18,836 nucleotides of DNA from CAZBYL01 sp964496275 (GTDB taxonomy: Bacteria > Synergistota > Synergistia > Synergistales > Synergistaceae). The translations under genes were made by a program, and so were the position numbers. The first letter of the stretch is position 1, and the number at the start of each line of letters is the position of its first letter. The stretch spans positions 1 to 18,836 of the forward strand of contig CAZBYL010000046.1 in assembly GCA_964496275.1 (NCBI GenBank), in the 5' to 3' direction. Under the pieces are notes generated by a model, which saw only the letters and a program-made list of their open reading frames with translations, did not search any database and had not been told where the DNA came from. Below are positions 1 through 7,002 of this stretch, in pieces.

Positions 1-66
1 TAAATCTCTTTTTCTTGTTAGATTTTTTACTACTTCTTCCTCTAAGTTTAAAATTTACACATAAAC

Positions 67-95
67 AAAAAGCGGGCGCAAGCCCGCTTTTTTTG
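67..95. terminator. Bidirectional Rho-independent terminator
   Basis: A 7-bp GC-rich stem (71-77 with 82-88) with a 4-nt loop is flanked by an A-run on the left and a T-run on the right. It can therefore end transcripts from either side. It lies about 50 nt past the stop of the minus-strand guanine deaminase and would also stop a plus-strand transcript entering from the left. Positions 1-66 are AT-rich and hold nothing I can assign. Confidence 0.85.
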
Positions 96-142
96 TTTCT
101 TAAAATATACGGCACGCTGCATTAACGCAGGAGCAAGGTGCA

Positions 143-1423
143 TCAGAAAAGTTTTTTTCCTTTGACAAACTTGCCTATTACAGCGCTGTTGTCCGAAAGG
201 TATACGGTTCTTTCAAGCCGTTCTTCTATTGTGAGGTTGAGCGTAGTTCTCATATTTTGTTCATCTATCACAACCGCGTCAAACTCATAGCCCTCTTCAA
301 AACTTCCCACTTTGCCGAAGAAAGCGCCGCCGCCTATTGTCCCCATATAAAACGCTTCCTGTATTGTGAGAGGCGCGAGCTCTTGATCTTTCAGCCTCCA
401 ACGGAGCTTGGACGCTTGAATCGCATCAACCATCGCCCTCATTATCGACAGGGATGAGCCTCCCGCGACATCGCTGCCCAGCCCGATGTTCATGCCCATA
501 TCCAGATAGCGGCGTACAGGCGCAGCGCCGGACGACAGATTCGTGTTGGATTGAGGGCAGTGCGCGATATAGACTCCCCGCTCCTTCATCAGAGCTGTCT
601 CCTCGGGGGAGGATAGCACGCAGTGAGCCATAATTGTTTTTGTGTATTCTCCGAAAAGCCCGTACTTGTCGTACACATCGCCGTAAAATTTTGATTCCGG
701 ATGCAGTGACTTCACCCAGCGGCATTCGCCCTCATTTTCGGATAGGTGCGACTGAACCGGTATATTGTACTCGCGGCTTATATTTCCGAGCGATGCCATA
801 AGCTCATCAGTGCAGGAGGGGACGAAGCGCGGTGTGATTATGGGCTTTACGTTTTCAAACTTCGCCGCAGTGTTCCTAATCCACTCGGAGGTATCTTCCG
901 CAGATGTTTTCGCGTCTTTCTCCGAGAGATTTTGGGGTGCGTTTCTGTCCATATTGACTTTACCCACCATAACGTCGAGGCCGGTGGACTCCAATATTTC
1001 CATTAAAAGCTCCGTGCTCTCCCTGTGAATCGTTGCGAAAATGCACGCCCTGGTGTTTGGGCTGCGCTTCATGTCCTCTGCGAAAACGGAGTATGCTTTT
1101 GCGGCATAATCGAGGTTTGAGAATTTTGTCTCCTCGGGAAAAGCGTTGGTATTCAGCCAGTCCACAAGTTCCATGCTCATGCCGAAGCCGCGCAGCGCGT
1201 ATTGAGGCGCGTGAACATGCAAGTCCGTCAGGCCCGGGATTATCAAATGCCCGCTGTAATCTTCAACACAGCCGGAATCACAGAAAGACGGCAGATCCTC
1301 AAATACTCCGAGAGAAACTCCCCCCCGACAGACAACGTATCCGTCCTTTAGCGTCACAAGCTCTCTGCTGCTCTTTGAAAAACAAATATCGCCCTTAAGC
1401 GCGAATGTATTTTTTTGAGTCAT
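143..1423 (-). CDS. guaD: Guanine deaminase (amidohydrolase superfamily)
   Basis: Predicted cytosolic zinc enzyme that deaminates guanine to xanthine and ammonia in purine catabolism. The 426-residue protein shows the metal ligands of the amidohydrolase fold in order: HVH (69-71) followed by APQYA, which is the guanine-deaminase signature; H226 in QSHLSENEGE; H267 in MAHC; and D318 in GLGSDVAGG. PQSN (290-293) after H288 also fits the family. Length is near the usual 430-450. An upstream in-frame ATG at 1528 exists. The start at 1423 is preferred because AGGGAGG lies 10 nt before it and the sequence N-terminal to it does not look like protein. Hairpins on both sides suggest it is monocistronic. 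No xanthine dehydrogenase or purine permease is adjacent. Other aminohydrolases such as chlorohydrolases share the fold, but the HAPQ motif favours guanine. Confidence 0.88.
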   Translation of the reverse strand: MTQKNTFALKGDICFSKSSRELVTLKDGYVVCRGGVSLGVFEDLPSFCDSGCVEDYSGHLIIPGLTDLHVHAPQYALRGFGMSMELVDWLNTNAFPEETKFSNLDYAAKAYSVFAEDMKRSPNTRACIFATIHRESTELLMEILESTGLDVMVGKVNMDRNAPQNLSEKDAKTSAEDTSEWIRNTAAKFENVKPIITPRFVPSCTDELMASLGNISREYNIPVQSHLSENEGECRWVKSLHPESKFYGDVYDKYGLFGEYTKTIMAHCVLSSPEETALMKERGVYIAHCPQSNTNLSSGAAPVRRYLDMGMNIGLGSDVAGGSSLSIMRAMVDAIQASKLRWRLKDQELAPLTIQEAFYMGTIGGGAFFGKVGSFEEGYEFDAVVIDEQNMRTTLNLTIEERLERTVYLSDNSAVIGKFVKGKKLF

Positions 1424-1446
1424 AATGCGGCGTCCTCCCTCATCAA

Positions 1447-1463
1447 GTTCGCCAAAAGCGAAC
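1447..1463. promoter_or_regulatory. Inverted repeat upstream of guanine deaminase
   Basis: GTTCGC-CAAAA-GCGAAC is a perfect 6-bp inverted repeat 24 nt upstream of the guaD start, just before its ribosome-binding site. It could be an operator or an mRNA leader hairpin. I found no convincing -35/-10 pair in the 130 nt upstream, so the promoter position is unresolved. Confidence 0.3.
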
Positions 1464-1553
1464 ACTTTTCGGTACGGCGGCTTGGCGGGCAGGGGGTATT
1501 TTGCACATAACCCCTCATACTCGCGCAAAAATGAGCCACAGAGAAAATAACAT

Positions 1554-1586
1554 CGGCGTCCCTTTATGTCAAACCAAGGGACGCCG
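1554..1586 (-). terminator. Terminator-like hairpin after the SDF symporter
   Basis: A perfect 11-bp stem (1554-1564 with 1576-1586) with an 11-nt loop sits 31 nt past the symporter stop. Read on the minus strand it is followed by a T-rich but not pure stretch (ATGTTATTTTC). It probably separates the symporter transcript from guaD, although the imperfect U-tract leaves room for read-through. Confidence 0.6.
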
Positions 1587-1617
1587 ACGGCTTAATTCAT
1601 ATACGACAGGAAAATTG

Positions 1618-2868
1618 CTATGCCTTTGCTCCCATAGCCTTCATAAACCAATCCTTGCCTTCGACCATTCTGGAGATAAGCAGAGCCGAGCAAGTGTCAC
1701 CTGTGGCGTTGACCATTGTGGCGGCGGGGTCTACGAGGAATCCTATCGTCGCTATTATCGGGAACGCTTCGGGCGGGAAGCCGTAGAGGCTTACTATGAG
1801 CATCTCACCGACAAGTCCGCCTCCCGGGATACCGGAAAGCACCACTCCCGAAAGCACGGCAACTGCGACCGCAGTACCCATTGTTCCTATGCCCGTGAAA
1901 GGCAGGTGGAATATGCCGAAGAGGAAGGATATCTTAAGAATACCGCTGAGACATGAGCCTTCCATGTGAGCCGTCGCGCCTATAGGCAGAACTATTTCTG
2001 CGATGTCGCGCGGAATTCCCATCTTTGATGCAGCTTCAAGGTTGATAGGCAGGGTAGCGGTGCTGCTTCCCGAGCCGAGAGCCATAACCGAGGGAGCAAG
2101 GATATTTTTCCAGAAGATACCTACGCCCTTACCCTCTGTCGCGATGTAAGAGTATGCTGTAAAAGCGATGAAGAAGTAGGCAAACGTTGCTATGTGATAA
2201 ACAATCATTGCACGCAGATAAGCTCCCAGGAGCTGGGGGCCGTAGTCGCCGACAAGAGTGGCGAAATAGGCGCCGAGCCCTATCGGTGCGTAGTACATAA
2301 GATACTTGACCATCTGAAGCATTGCATCCGCAATAACAGAGATGCCCCTGCCGACTGCGCGTCCCTTCTCTCCCAAGGACTGGAGGCAGAAACCGAAGAA
2401 TATCGTGAAGATAATAAGCGGAAGCATTGCACGGCGCGAGAGAAGATTTACAAAGTCGTCAACCGTGAACGCCTTGACTATCTGATCCGCAGTTTTTAAA
2501 GCCTGAAAATCTCCGGGAGCCTCAAGCCTGATATTAGTGCCTGCCGCAGGCGGGAAGAACGTTACCGTTACAAGCATGACCAAAGCCGCGATGGCGCCCG
2601 TTACGGCGAAAACAATGACAAGAGATCTCATAACCTTGCCGAGCCGTTCCATAGAGGACATCGTTGAAACAGCGCTGCAAATCGTTGTGAACACAAGAGG
2701 AACGACAACCATAAACATTGCGTTGATGAAAATATCGCCCAGAGGTTTAAAAATAAGTGCGTCCTTTCCCATAGTCGCACCCACAATGCAGCCTATGGCA
2801 ATACCCATAATGAGAATTATCGGGAAGCGATAAGCCTTCCAGAAACTACTTGACTCTGCTGCCATCAT
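1618..2868 (-). CDS. DAACS/SDF-family dicarboxylate or amino-acid:cation symporter
   Basis: Inner-membrane secondary transporter that would import a dicarboxylate or amino acid with Na+ or H+. The family hallmarks of the GltPh/GltP fold are visible: the serine-rich re-entrant loop SGSSTATLP (266-274 from this start), a second loop beginning HMEGS (301-305), and the substrate/cation motif DPAATMVNATGD (380-391). About eight hydrophobic membrane segments precede and follow these. The 416-residue length is normal. The second loop reads MEGSCLS instead of the common MDGTALY, so the substrate cannot be named. AAAGGAGAGG lies just upstream of two adjacent ATGs at 2868 and 2865. Either may be used, and the ATG at 2883 is upstream of that site and unlikely. 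It has its own candidate promoter at 2936-2964. Confidence 0.88.
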   Translation of the reverse strand: MMAAESSSFWKAYRFPIILIMGIAIGCIVGATMGKDALIFKPLGDIFINAMFMVVVPLVFTTICSAVSTMSSMERLGKVMRSLVIVFAVTGAIAALVMLVTVTFFPPAAGTNIRLEAPGDFQALKTADQIVKAFTVDDFVNLLSRRAMLPLIIFTIFFGFCLQSLGEKGRAVGRGISVIADAMLQMVKYLMYYAPIGLGAYFATLVGDYGPQLLGAYLRAMIVYHIATFAYFFIAFTAYSYIATEGKGVGIFWKNILAPSVMALGSGSSTATLPINLEAASKMGIPRDIAEIVLPIGATAHMEGSCLSGILKISFLFGIFHLPFTGIGTMGTAVAVAVLSGVVLSGIPGGGLVGEMLIVSLYGFPPEAFPIIATIGFLVDPAATMVNATGDTCSALLISRMVEGKDWFMKAMGAKA

Positions 2869-2935
2869 AACCTCTCCTTTCATGAACCATATATAAAGAT
2901 ATATTCCTGTCGCAGTGTGTAAACAGTTGCGGAAG

Positions 2936-2964
2936 ATTATACCCCATAATCCCGAAAGTGGAAG
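2936..2964 (-). promoter_or_regulatory. Candidate promoter of the SDF symporter
   Basis: Minus strand: a perfect TATAAT -10 box occupies 2936-2941. The region 16-17 nt upstream offers only a weak -35 (TTCCAC). Predicted transcription start is near 2929, giving a leader of about 60 nt. Confidence 0.45.
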
Positions 2965-3023
2965 GGGCTTGTTCGCTGAAACATCACATACAGGACATAC
3001 AATAGACTAAGAGCTAAAGATTG

Positions 3024-4337
3024 CTAGGCGGAAAGCCGCTTCTGCGCCAAAAGACACTTTACCGCTATTGCGACGGTCAGCGCTTCCGCTGCCGGAAACA
3101 CAAGCCATACGCCTGTTATTCCAAACAACACAGGCAGAATTGCCACCAGAGGAAGTATAGCCGCCACTCCTCTGGTCATGGAGAGAATAAAAGCCGCTCG
3201 CGGGCTCTCCGCCGCGCTGAGGAAGGCGGTGACAATCACGTTCACACCTGCTGCCGCAAAGCCTAAAAAGTATATGCGGAGTCCCGCAAGCGCGTAGAGC
3301 CGCAAAGCAGGGTCGTTCTCACTGTTGAAGGCGGCTACTATGCCGTCGGTGAAAAACGCTATACCGAAATAGATCACGCCCCACACAGCGGCGGACAGAA
3401 AGAGCGCATACTTCAGAATAGCCCAAAGACGGGGAGAGTTCCCCTCTGCGTGCGCCCTGCTTGCAAGCGGCTGTATACCTTGCCCCACACCGACAAAGAT
3501 AGCGTTTGCGACAAAGGCGATGTTTGCTATTATTCCGTATGCCGCCACGCCCGTGTTGCCTGCAATGCCGAGAATAACGAGATTAAATATCATAAGTATC
3601 ATGCCGAAAGATATCTCTGCAATAAAAGAAGATATTCCGAGTGCGGCTATATTTGCCATATATGAGAGTTTTGCGCGGCAGCGGCGCAGGCGCAGATTAT
3701 TGAACTCCTTTGAAAAGTGCAGATACATAAGAGAAATACTGAGAATAGGGGCTATGCCTGTAGCAAAAGCGGCTCCGAACATTCCCATTCCCATAGGGAA
3801 AATAAAAACATAATCCAGAATAATATTGGAGAAGCTGCCGGCAAGCATACAGACCATCGCGAGTTTTGGCGCGCCGTCGTTTCTGAGGAAGGCTATAAGC
3901 GTCGTATTCAAAATAAAAAACGGAGCAAAGCACATAATTGTTTTGATATAAACATTCGTCATTGCAAAAGTGTCGTCATTTGCCCCGAGCAGAATGCTGA
4001 TATCCCGTGAGAAAAAGATTCCTATTATCGCGCATATAACTCCAAGCAGCGAAGCCGACACGATGCAGTGAGTAAAGATTTCCTCGGCCTTAGCGTCCTC
4101 TCCCTGCGTTTTAAGCACGGTAAACTTGGTTGCTCCGCCTATACCTATCATAAGCCCTGCGGATTGTATCAAACTGTATATTACAATCGCAAGATTGAGA
4201 GCCGCAAGCCCTTTCGTTCCCAGCCCGTTTGCGACGAAATACGTGTCCGCCAGAATGTAGCATGAAAGACCGACCATTCCAAAAATATTCAGTGATACAA
4301 AACGTATAAATGGACGCATAATGCTCTTATCCGACAT
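3024..4337 (-). CDS. MATE-family multidrug/toxin efflux transporter
   Basis: Polytopic inner-membrane protein of 437 residues, predicted to export cationic compounds or metabolites in exchange for Na+ or H+. It shows about twelve hydrophobic segments and MATE-type sequence: an N-terminal stretch with ILADTYFVANGLG and GLAALNLA, then FLRNDGAPKLAM followed by NIILDYVFIF and GAAFATGIAP. The second half repeats the pattern, as expected from the two-lobed fold (GNTGVAAYGI, GQGIQPLASRAHAEG). The resemblance is to the MepA/DinF-like branch, but the substrate is unknown. The start at 4337 follows CGGAGGAATATAC; an in-frame ATG at 4376 lies before this site and is rejected. It is expressed alone from the promoter at 4480-4508 with a long leader. 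No clear terminator follows in the 155 nt before the symporter gene. Confidence 0.9.
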   Translation of the reverse strand: MSDKSIMRPFIRFVSLNIFGMVGLSCYILADTYFVANGLGTKGLAALNLAIVIYSLIQSAGLMIGIGGATKFTVLKTQGEDAKAEEIFTHCIVSASLLGVICAIIGIFFSRDISILLGANDDTFAMTNVYIKTIMCFAPFFILNTTLIAFLRNDGAPKLAMVCMLAGSFSNIILDYVFIFPMGMGMFGAAFATGIAPILSISLMYLHFSKEFNNLRLRRCRAKLSYMANIAALGISSFIAEISFGMILMIFNLVILGIAGNTGVAAYGIIANIAFVANAIFVGVGQGIQPLASRAHAEGNSPRLWAILKYALFLSAAVWGVIYFGIAFFTDGIVAAFNSENDPALRLYALAGLRIYFLGFAAAGVNVIVTAFLSAAESPRAAFILSMTRGVAAILPLVAILPVLFGITGVWLVFPAAEALTVAIAVKCLLAQKRLSA

Positions 4338-4380
4338 GTATATTCCTCCGATGTCTGCCAATAAAAAAGCACCCAACTCT

Positions 4381-4406
4381 CATACCTTCAAAGGCCTAAC
4401 GGTATG
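4381..4406 (-). other. Leader hairpin of the MATE transcript
   Basis: CATACC and GGTATG pair across a 14-nt interval in the 5' untranslated region of the MATE gene, about 45 nt before the start codon. Downstream of it the transcript has a T6 run (4357-4362 region) before the ribosome-binding site. The leader totals about 135 nt, long for a simple promoter. I compared it by eye with purine, ZTP, guanidine, fluoride and preQ1 riboswitch consensus sequences and recognised none. Confidence 0.3.
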
Positions 4407-4479
4407 AAAATCAAGCGCAAAAATTTGTCCCTACCCGGCGGCAAAGACGACAGAACATATTTAATTTTTTATAATGGGG

Positions 4480-4508
4480 AGTATATTACGAATGGCAATA
4501 ATTGTCCA
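4480..4508 (-). promoter_or_regulatory. Sigma-70 promoter of the MATE gene
   Basis: Minus strand: -35 TGGACA (4503-4508), a 17-nt spacer, and -10 TATACT (4480-4485), matching the consensus at 5 of 6 in each box. Predicted start near 4473. Confidence 0.7.
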
Positions 4509-4667
4509 GAAAAAGAGAAAAGCACATAAAAATTTCCCCTCGAACGCTCAAGCCTTGTTTCTGTCTGACGTCTGCGCAAGGCAGTCATGCGGAACTTTTT
4601 GATTAAAGCCTGCGCATTGGCTCCTATAAAAGTTTTGACGTCTGCTGCTGCCTAGTGTTGTCTCGGC
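4509..4667. other. Noncoding stretch with a 10-bp direct repeat
   Basis: Between the MATE promoter and the tRNA terminator I see no gene. The only structure is a perfect direct repeat TGACGTCTGC at 4566-4575 and 4636-4645, exactly 70 bp apart. CCTAGTGTT (4651-4659) also recurs inverted upstream of the tRNA at 4809-4817. Function unknown. Confidence 0.4.
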
Positions 4668-4668
4668 T

Positions 4669-4703
4669 AAAAAAAAAGAGACCCGACGCGATGTCGGATC
4701 TCT
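4669..4703 (-). terminator. Terminator of tRNA-Leu
   Basis: Read on the minus strand, an 11-position stem with one mismatch (4693-4703 with 4677-4687) and a 5-nt loop is followed by a T9 run (4669-4677 in complement). It lies about 20 nt after the tRNA 3' end. Confidence 0.9.
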
Positions 4704-4722
4704 GAGGGTTTGTTTAAAAAGA

Positions 4723-4807
4723 TGGTGCCGGAGACGAGAATCGAACTCGTATGGGTTTCCCCACACGCCCCTCAAACGTGCGTGTCTACCAATTCCACCA
4801 CCCCGGC
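4723..4807 (-). tRNA. tRNA-Leu, anticodon GAG
   Basis: 85-nt class II tRNA including an encoded 3' CCA. The acceptor stem GCCGGGG pairs with CTCCGGC (one G-U). The D arm contains GGTAGAC. The anticodon stem CACGT/GCGTG encloses loop TTGAGGG, giving anticodon GAG for CUC/CUU leucine codons. A long variable arm (GGG-GAAA-CCC) supports Leu. The T arm ACGAG-TTCGATT-CTCGT is intact. It is a single-gene unit with its own promoter and terminator. Confidence 0.97.
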
Positions 4808-4819
4808 GAACACTAGGAG

Positions 4820-4848
4820 ATTATACGCAGAATTATCCTCCTTGTCAA
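4820..4848 (-). promoter_or_regulatory. Perfect-consensus promoter of tRNA-Leu
   Basis: Minus strand: -35 TTGACA (4843-4848), a spacer of exactly 17 nt, and -10 TATAAT (4820-4825). Predicted start near 4813, a few bases before the mature 5' end of the tRNA. Confidence 0.9.
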
Positions 4849-5001
4849 TCACGAGTATGCGAAAATCTCCGATTTATTTTTTGTGTGAAAAGGATATATT
4901 TTAGGAGGTTTGGATATTTACGATGGAATCGGCTGAATTTTGCTCCTGTATTCACCGAAAGTCCGATTTATTTGCCAAATCGAGCTGTTTGCCCCTCTAT
5001 T

Positions 5002-5010
5002 TGGTATGAT
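5002..5010 (+). promoter_or_regulatory. Extended -10 promoter candidate for the DUF2157 operon
   Basis: TGG followed by TATGAT fits an extended -10 element (TGn plus a 5-of-6 hexamer). No good -35 sits 17 nt upstream. Predicted start near 5017, about 50 nt before the start codon at 5065. Confidence 0.4.
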
Positions 5011-5064
5011 ATGGGGATAGAAATTTTTGAGATCGTTATTTTTTTACGGAATGGGGGTGTACGC

Positions 5065-6375
5065 ATGGCGGACAGCTCTTCGCGGGGGAAGTCTTTTCTG
5101 CTTAAGGAGTTGGGTACTCTTCAGTCAGAAAATATAATAGATGCGGTGACGGCTGAAAGAATTGCCGAATATTATTCTGCCGATACGTCCGGGTTCGGCT
5201 GCAGAGCGGCGCGAAGTTATTTTCTGCTTGCTTTGGCTGTTGTAGGAGCTTTGCTCATAGGGGGCGGTGTTATTCTGCTCTTTGCTTATAATTGGAACAT
5301 GCTGCCCAAGTACGGACGCGTTGCAGCCTCGTTTGTTCCCTGGTTTATCTCCGTTCTTTTGGGAGTTTACGTTATAGTATGGCATAAAGATGCGAGGTAT
5401 AGGGAGTTTGCCGCTGTTTTTTCTTCCTCGTCCTATGCGGTGCTGATTGCCTTAATATCGCAGATTTATAATATTAACGGTTCGCTTGATTCGTTTGCCA
5501 AACTTTTGCTTTTTTTCTCCCTTCCGCTTGTGTATATATTCCGCAGCAGGATATTGTCCGCCCTGTATTGTGCGGGGCTTTTTGCACTTAACACAAACGT
5601 GTATTTTGAGACAAATTCAGATTATATTTTGAAGTTCGTGTATCTTGCCGCGATAGTTCCGTTTTTCTACAGGGAGCTGTTTTCGCAAAAGGGTTCGGGC
5701 GGAATGTTGTTCTGCACGGCAACCTTCATTCCGATCACAGCCTTTATGCTGATGGGAGATTTCTTTATCAATATTCCTATGGCAGCCTCTTTGCTGATAG
5801 CCGCAGGAATGGCGTTCGGCAAAAGATCCGTGCCGCGTGTGTTTAGTGTCTGGACAGGTGTCGGCTGGATAATATTCACTGTATATCTTTTGTTCCTCTC
5901 ATACTCTGCGGGGACATGCGACCTTTCCGGTGCGGGCTCATTTTCGCAAGGGGCTTTTCTTGCTCACTATTTCTGGCTGATACCGTTTGTTTTGCTTATA
6001 CCTGCGGCCATTCGTCTTGGCGGATTGTCTCGTAAGCTTCTTGTGCTTGGTCTGCCGTTTCTGACTGTTATGAGCCGTTTTTCTGTTATTCCCGTTTATC
6101 TCCTTTTTCCGATAGTAAATTTTTATTTTATTTTCGTCGGTTTTTATAACCTCACGGATGGACTTAAAAGCAGAAATATGTCAGTGATAAATATGGGTGT
6201 GATTCAGCTAATCCTCTTTATTTCCGCTAAATTTTACGACTCGGATATGAGTATTCTTTGGAAGGGAACTGCTTTTATTGCGGCCGGTGTATTGCTTGTA
6301 ATGCTTAATATATTTCTGTCGCGTATGTTCGCCAAAGAGGACGCGAAGGGTTCTGCCGGGAGGGTGGGCTCATGA
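5065..6375 (+). CDS. DUF2157-like multi-pass membrane protein
   Basis: 436-residue integral membrane protein of unknown function. The first 45 or so residues are soluble and helical (LLKELGTLQSENIIDAVTAERIAEYY), followed by the typical DUF2157 transition into the first hydrophobic helix (LLIGGGVILLFAYNWNMLPK). About twelve hydrophobic segments then run to the C terminus. The start at 5065 is chosen because GGGGGTG lies 5 nt before it and the DUF2157 homology begins there; an in-frame ATG at 4885 would add 60 residues that resemble no protein. The stop overlaps the next start by 4 nt, so the pair is probably translationally coupled. DUF2157 proteins often sit next to GDYXXLXY proteins, as here. 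The biochemical role of the pair is not established. Confidence 0.8.
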   Translation: MADSSSRGKSFLLKELGTLQSENIIDAVTAERIAEYYSADTSGFGCRAARSYFLLALAVVGALLIGGGVILLFAYNWNMLPKYGRVAASFVPWFISVLLGVYVIVWHKDARYREFAAVFSSSSYAVLIALISQIYNINGSLDSFAKLLLFFSLPLVYIFRSRILSALYCAGLFALNTNVYFETNSDYILKFVYLAAIVPFFYRELFSQKGSGGMLFCTATFIPITAFMLMGDFFINIPMAASLLIAAGMAFGKRSVPRVFSVWTGVGWIIFTVYLLFLSYSAGTCDLSGAGSFSQGAFLAHYFWLIPFVLLIPAAIRLGGLSRKLLVLGLPFLTVMSRFSVIPVYLLFPIVNFYFIFVGFYNLTDGLKSRNMSVINMGVIQLILFISAKFYDSDMSILWKGTAFIAAGVLLVMLNIFLSRMFAKEDAKGSAGRVGS

Positions 6376-6956
6376 TTGGAGTTGCCAAAAGATTTTGGGG
6401 CGGGGCTTTGCTATTTTTGGCCGTGTCGATATCTGCTGCGGCATACCCCGTTTATAAAATAGTGTACTACGAGCTTCCTCTGTCTGAGCCCTCTGTATTC
6501 AGGTTCGAGATGGCGGCCGTAGATCCGTATGATGCTTTTCGGGGCAGGTATGTGACTCTCTCTTTGCGTACAGATACGATAGTCCTAAAGGGCGCTGACT
6601 TTTCAAACAGGAGGTATGTATATGCCTCTGTCGGCAGGAACAAAGAAGGGTTTGCCGAGGTCACGGGGCTGTATGCCGATAAGCCGGAGGGGGTTTCTCT
6701 TAAGATAAAGACTCCATATCCCAACGACCATGCCGAAGGTCTGAAGGAGGGAGAGAGCGCCTACAGAGCGGAGCTGCCTTTCAAAAGATTCTTTATGAAT
6801 GAGAGGGAAGCCGGAAAGGCGGAGGAGGTAATGAACAAGATGCTGCGGCGCGGTGTAAAGAGCGCAGTTGTGATAAAGATATACTCGGACGGCAATTATT
6901 CGGCAGAGGATATAGAGATAGGCGGGCGTTCCATAAGGGAATATATTAAGAACTGA
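6372..6956 (+). CDS. GDYXXLXY-type membrane-anchored protein
   Basis: 194-residue protein with one N-terminal hydrophobic helix (residues about 8-27), acting as an uncleaved anchor or signal, and a soluble extracytoplasmic domain. The defining stretch is VDPYDAFRGRYVTLSL (about 50-65), a variant of the GDYXXLXY signature in which the usual Gly-Asp-Tyr reads Gly-Arg-Tyr. A second family-like block is LPFKRFFMNEREAGKAEE (around 135). Its start overlaps the stop of the DUF2157 gene (ATGA), so both are made from one message, and the products may work as a membrane complex (inference). Function is unknown. A short hairpin at 6981-6998 follows but lacks a convincing T-run. Confidence 0.78.
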   Translation: MIGVAKRFWGGALLFLAVSISAAAYPVYKIVYYELPLSEPSVFRFEMAAVDPYDAFRGRYVTLSLRTDTIVLKGADFSNRRYVYASVGRNKEGFAEVTGLYADKPEGVSLKIKTPYPNDHAEGLKEGESAYRAELPFKRFFMNEREAGKAEEVMNKMLRRGVKSAVVIKIYSDGNYSAEDIEIGGRSIREYIKN

Positions 6957-6980
6957 GTCCTTAACGTTTCGCCTCATTTC

Positions 6981-6998
6981 GCCGAAGTCTGTTTCGGC
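6981..6998. terminator. Weak hairpin between convergent genes
   Basis: GCCGAA (6981-6986) pairs with TTCGGC (6993-6998) across a 6-nt loop. It lies between the stop of the GDYXXLXY gene and the stop of the convergent LysE-family gene. Neither side has a clean T-tract, so it is at best a weak terminator. Confidence 0.3.
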
Positions 6999-7002
6999 AG
7001 CG

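Noticed and set aside
1424..1553. Purine riboswitch ahead of guanine deaminase
   Set aside because: The conserved purine-aptamer core sequences and three-way junction are not present in this leader.
4923..5009. 28-codon leader peptide upstream of the DUF2157 gene, preceded by AGGAGG
   Set aside because: The AGGAGG is 14 nt from the ATG, too far, and the peptide ends before the proposed transcription start, so it would not be on the operon mRNA.
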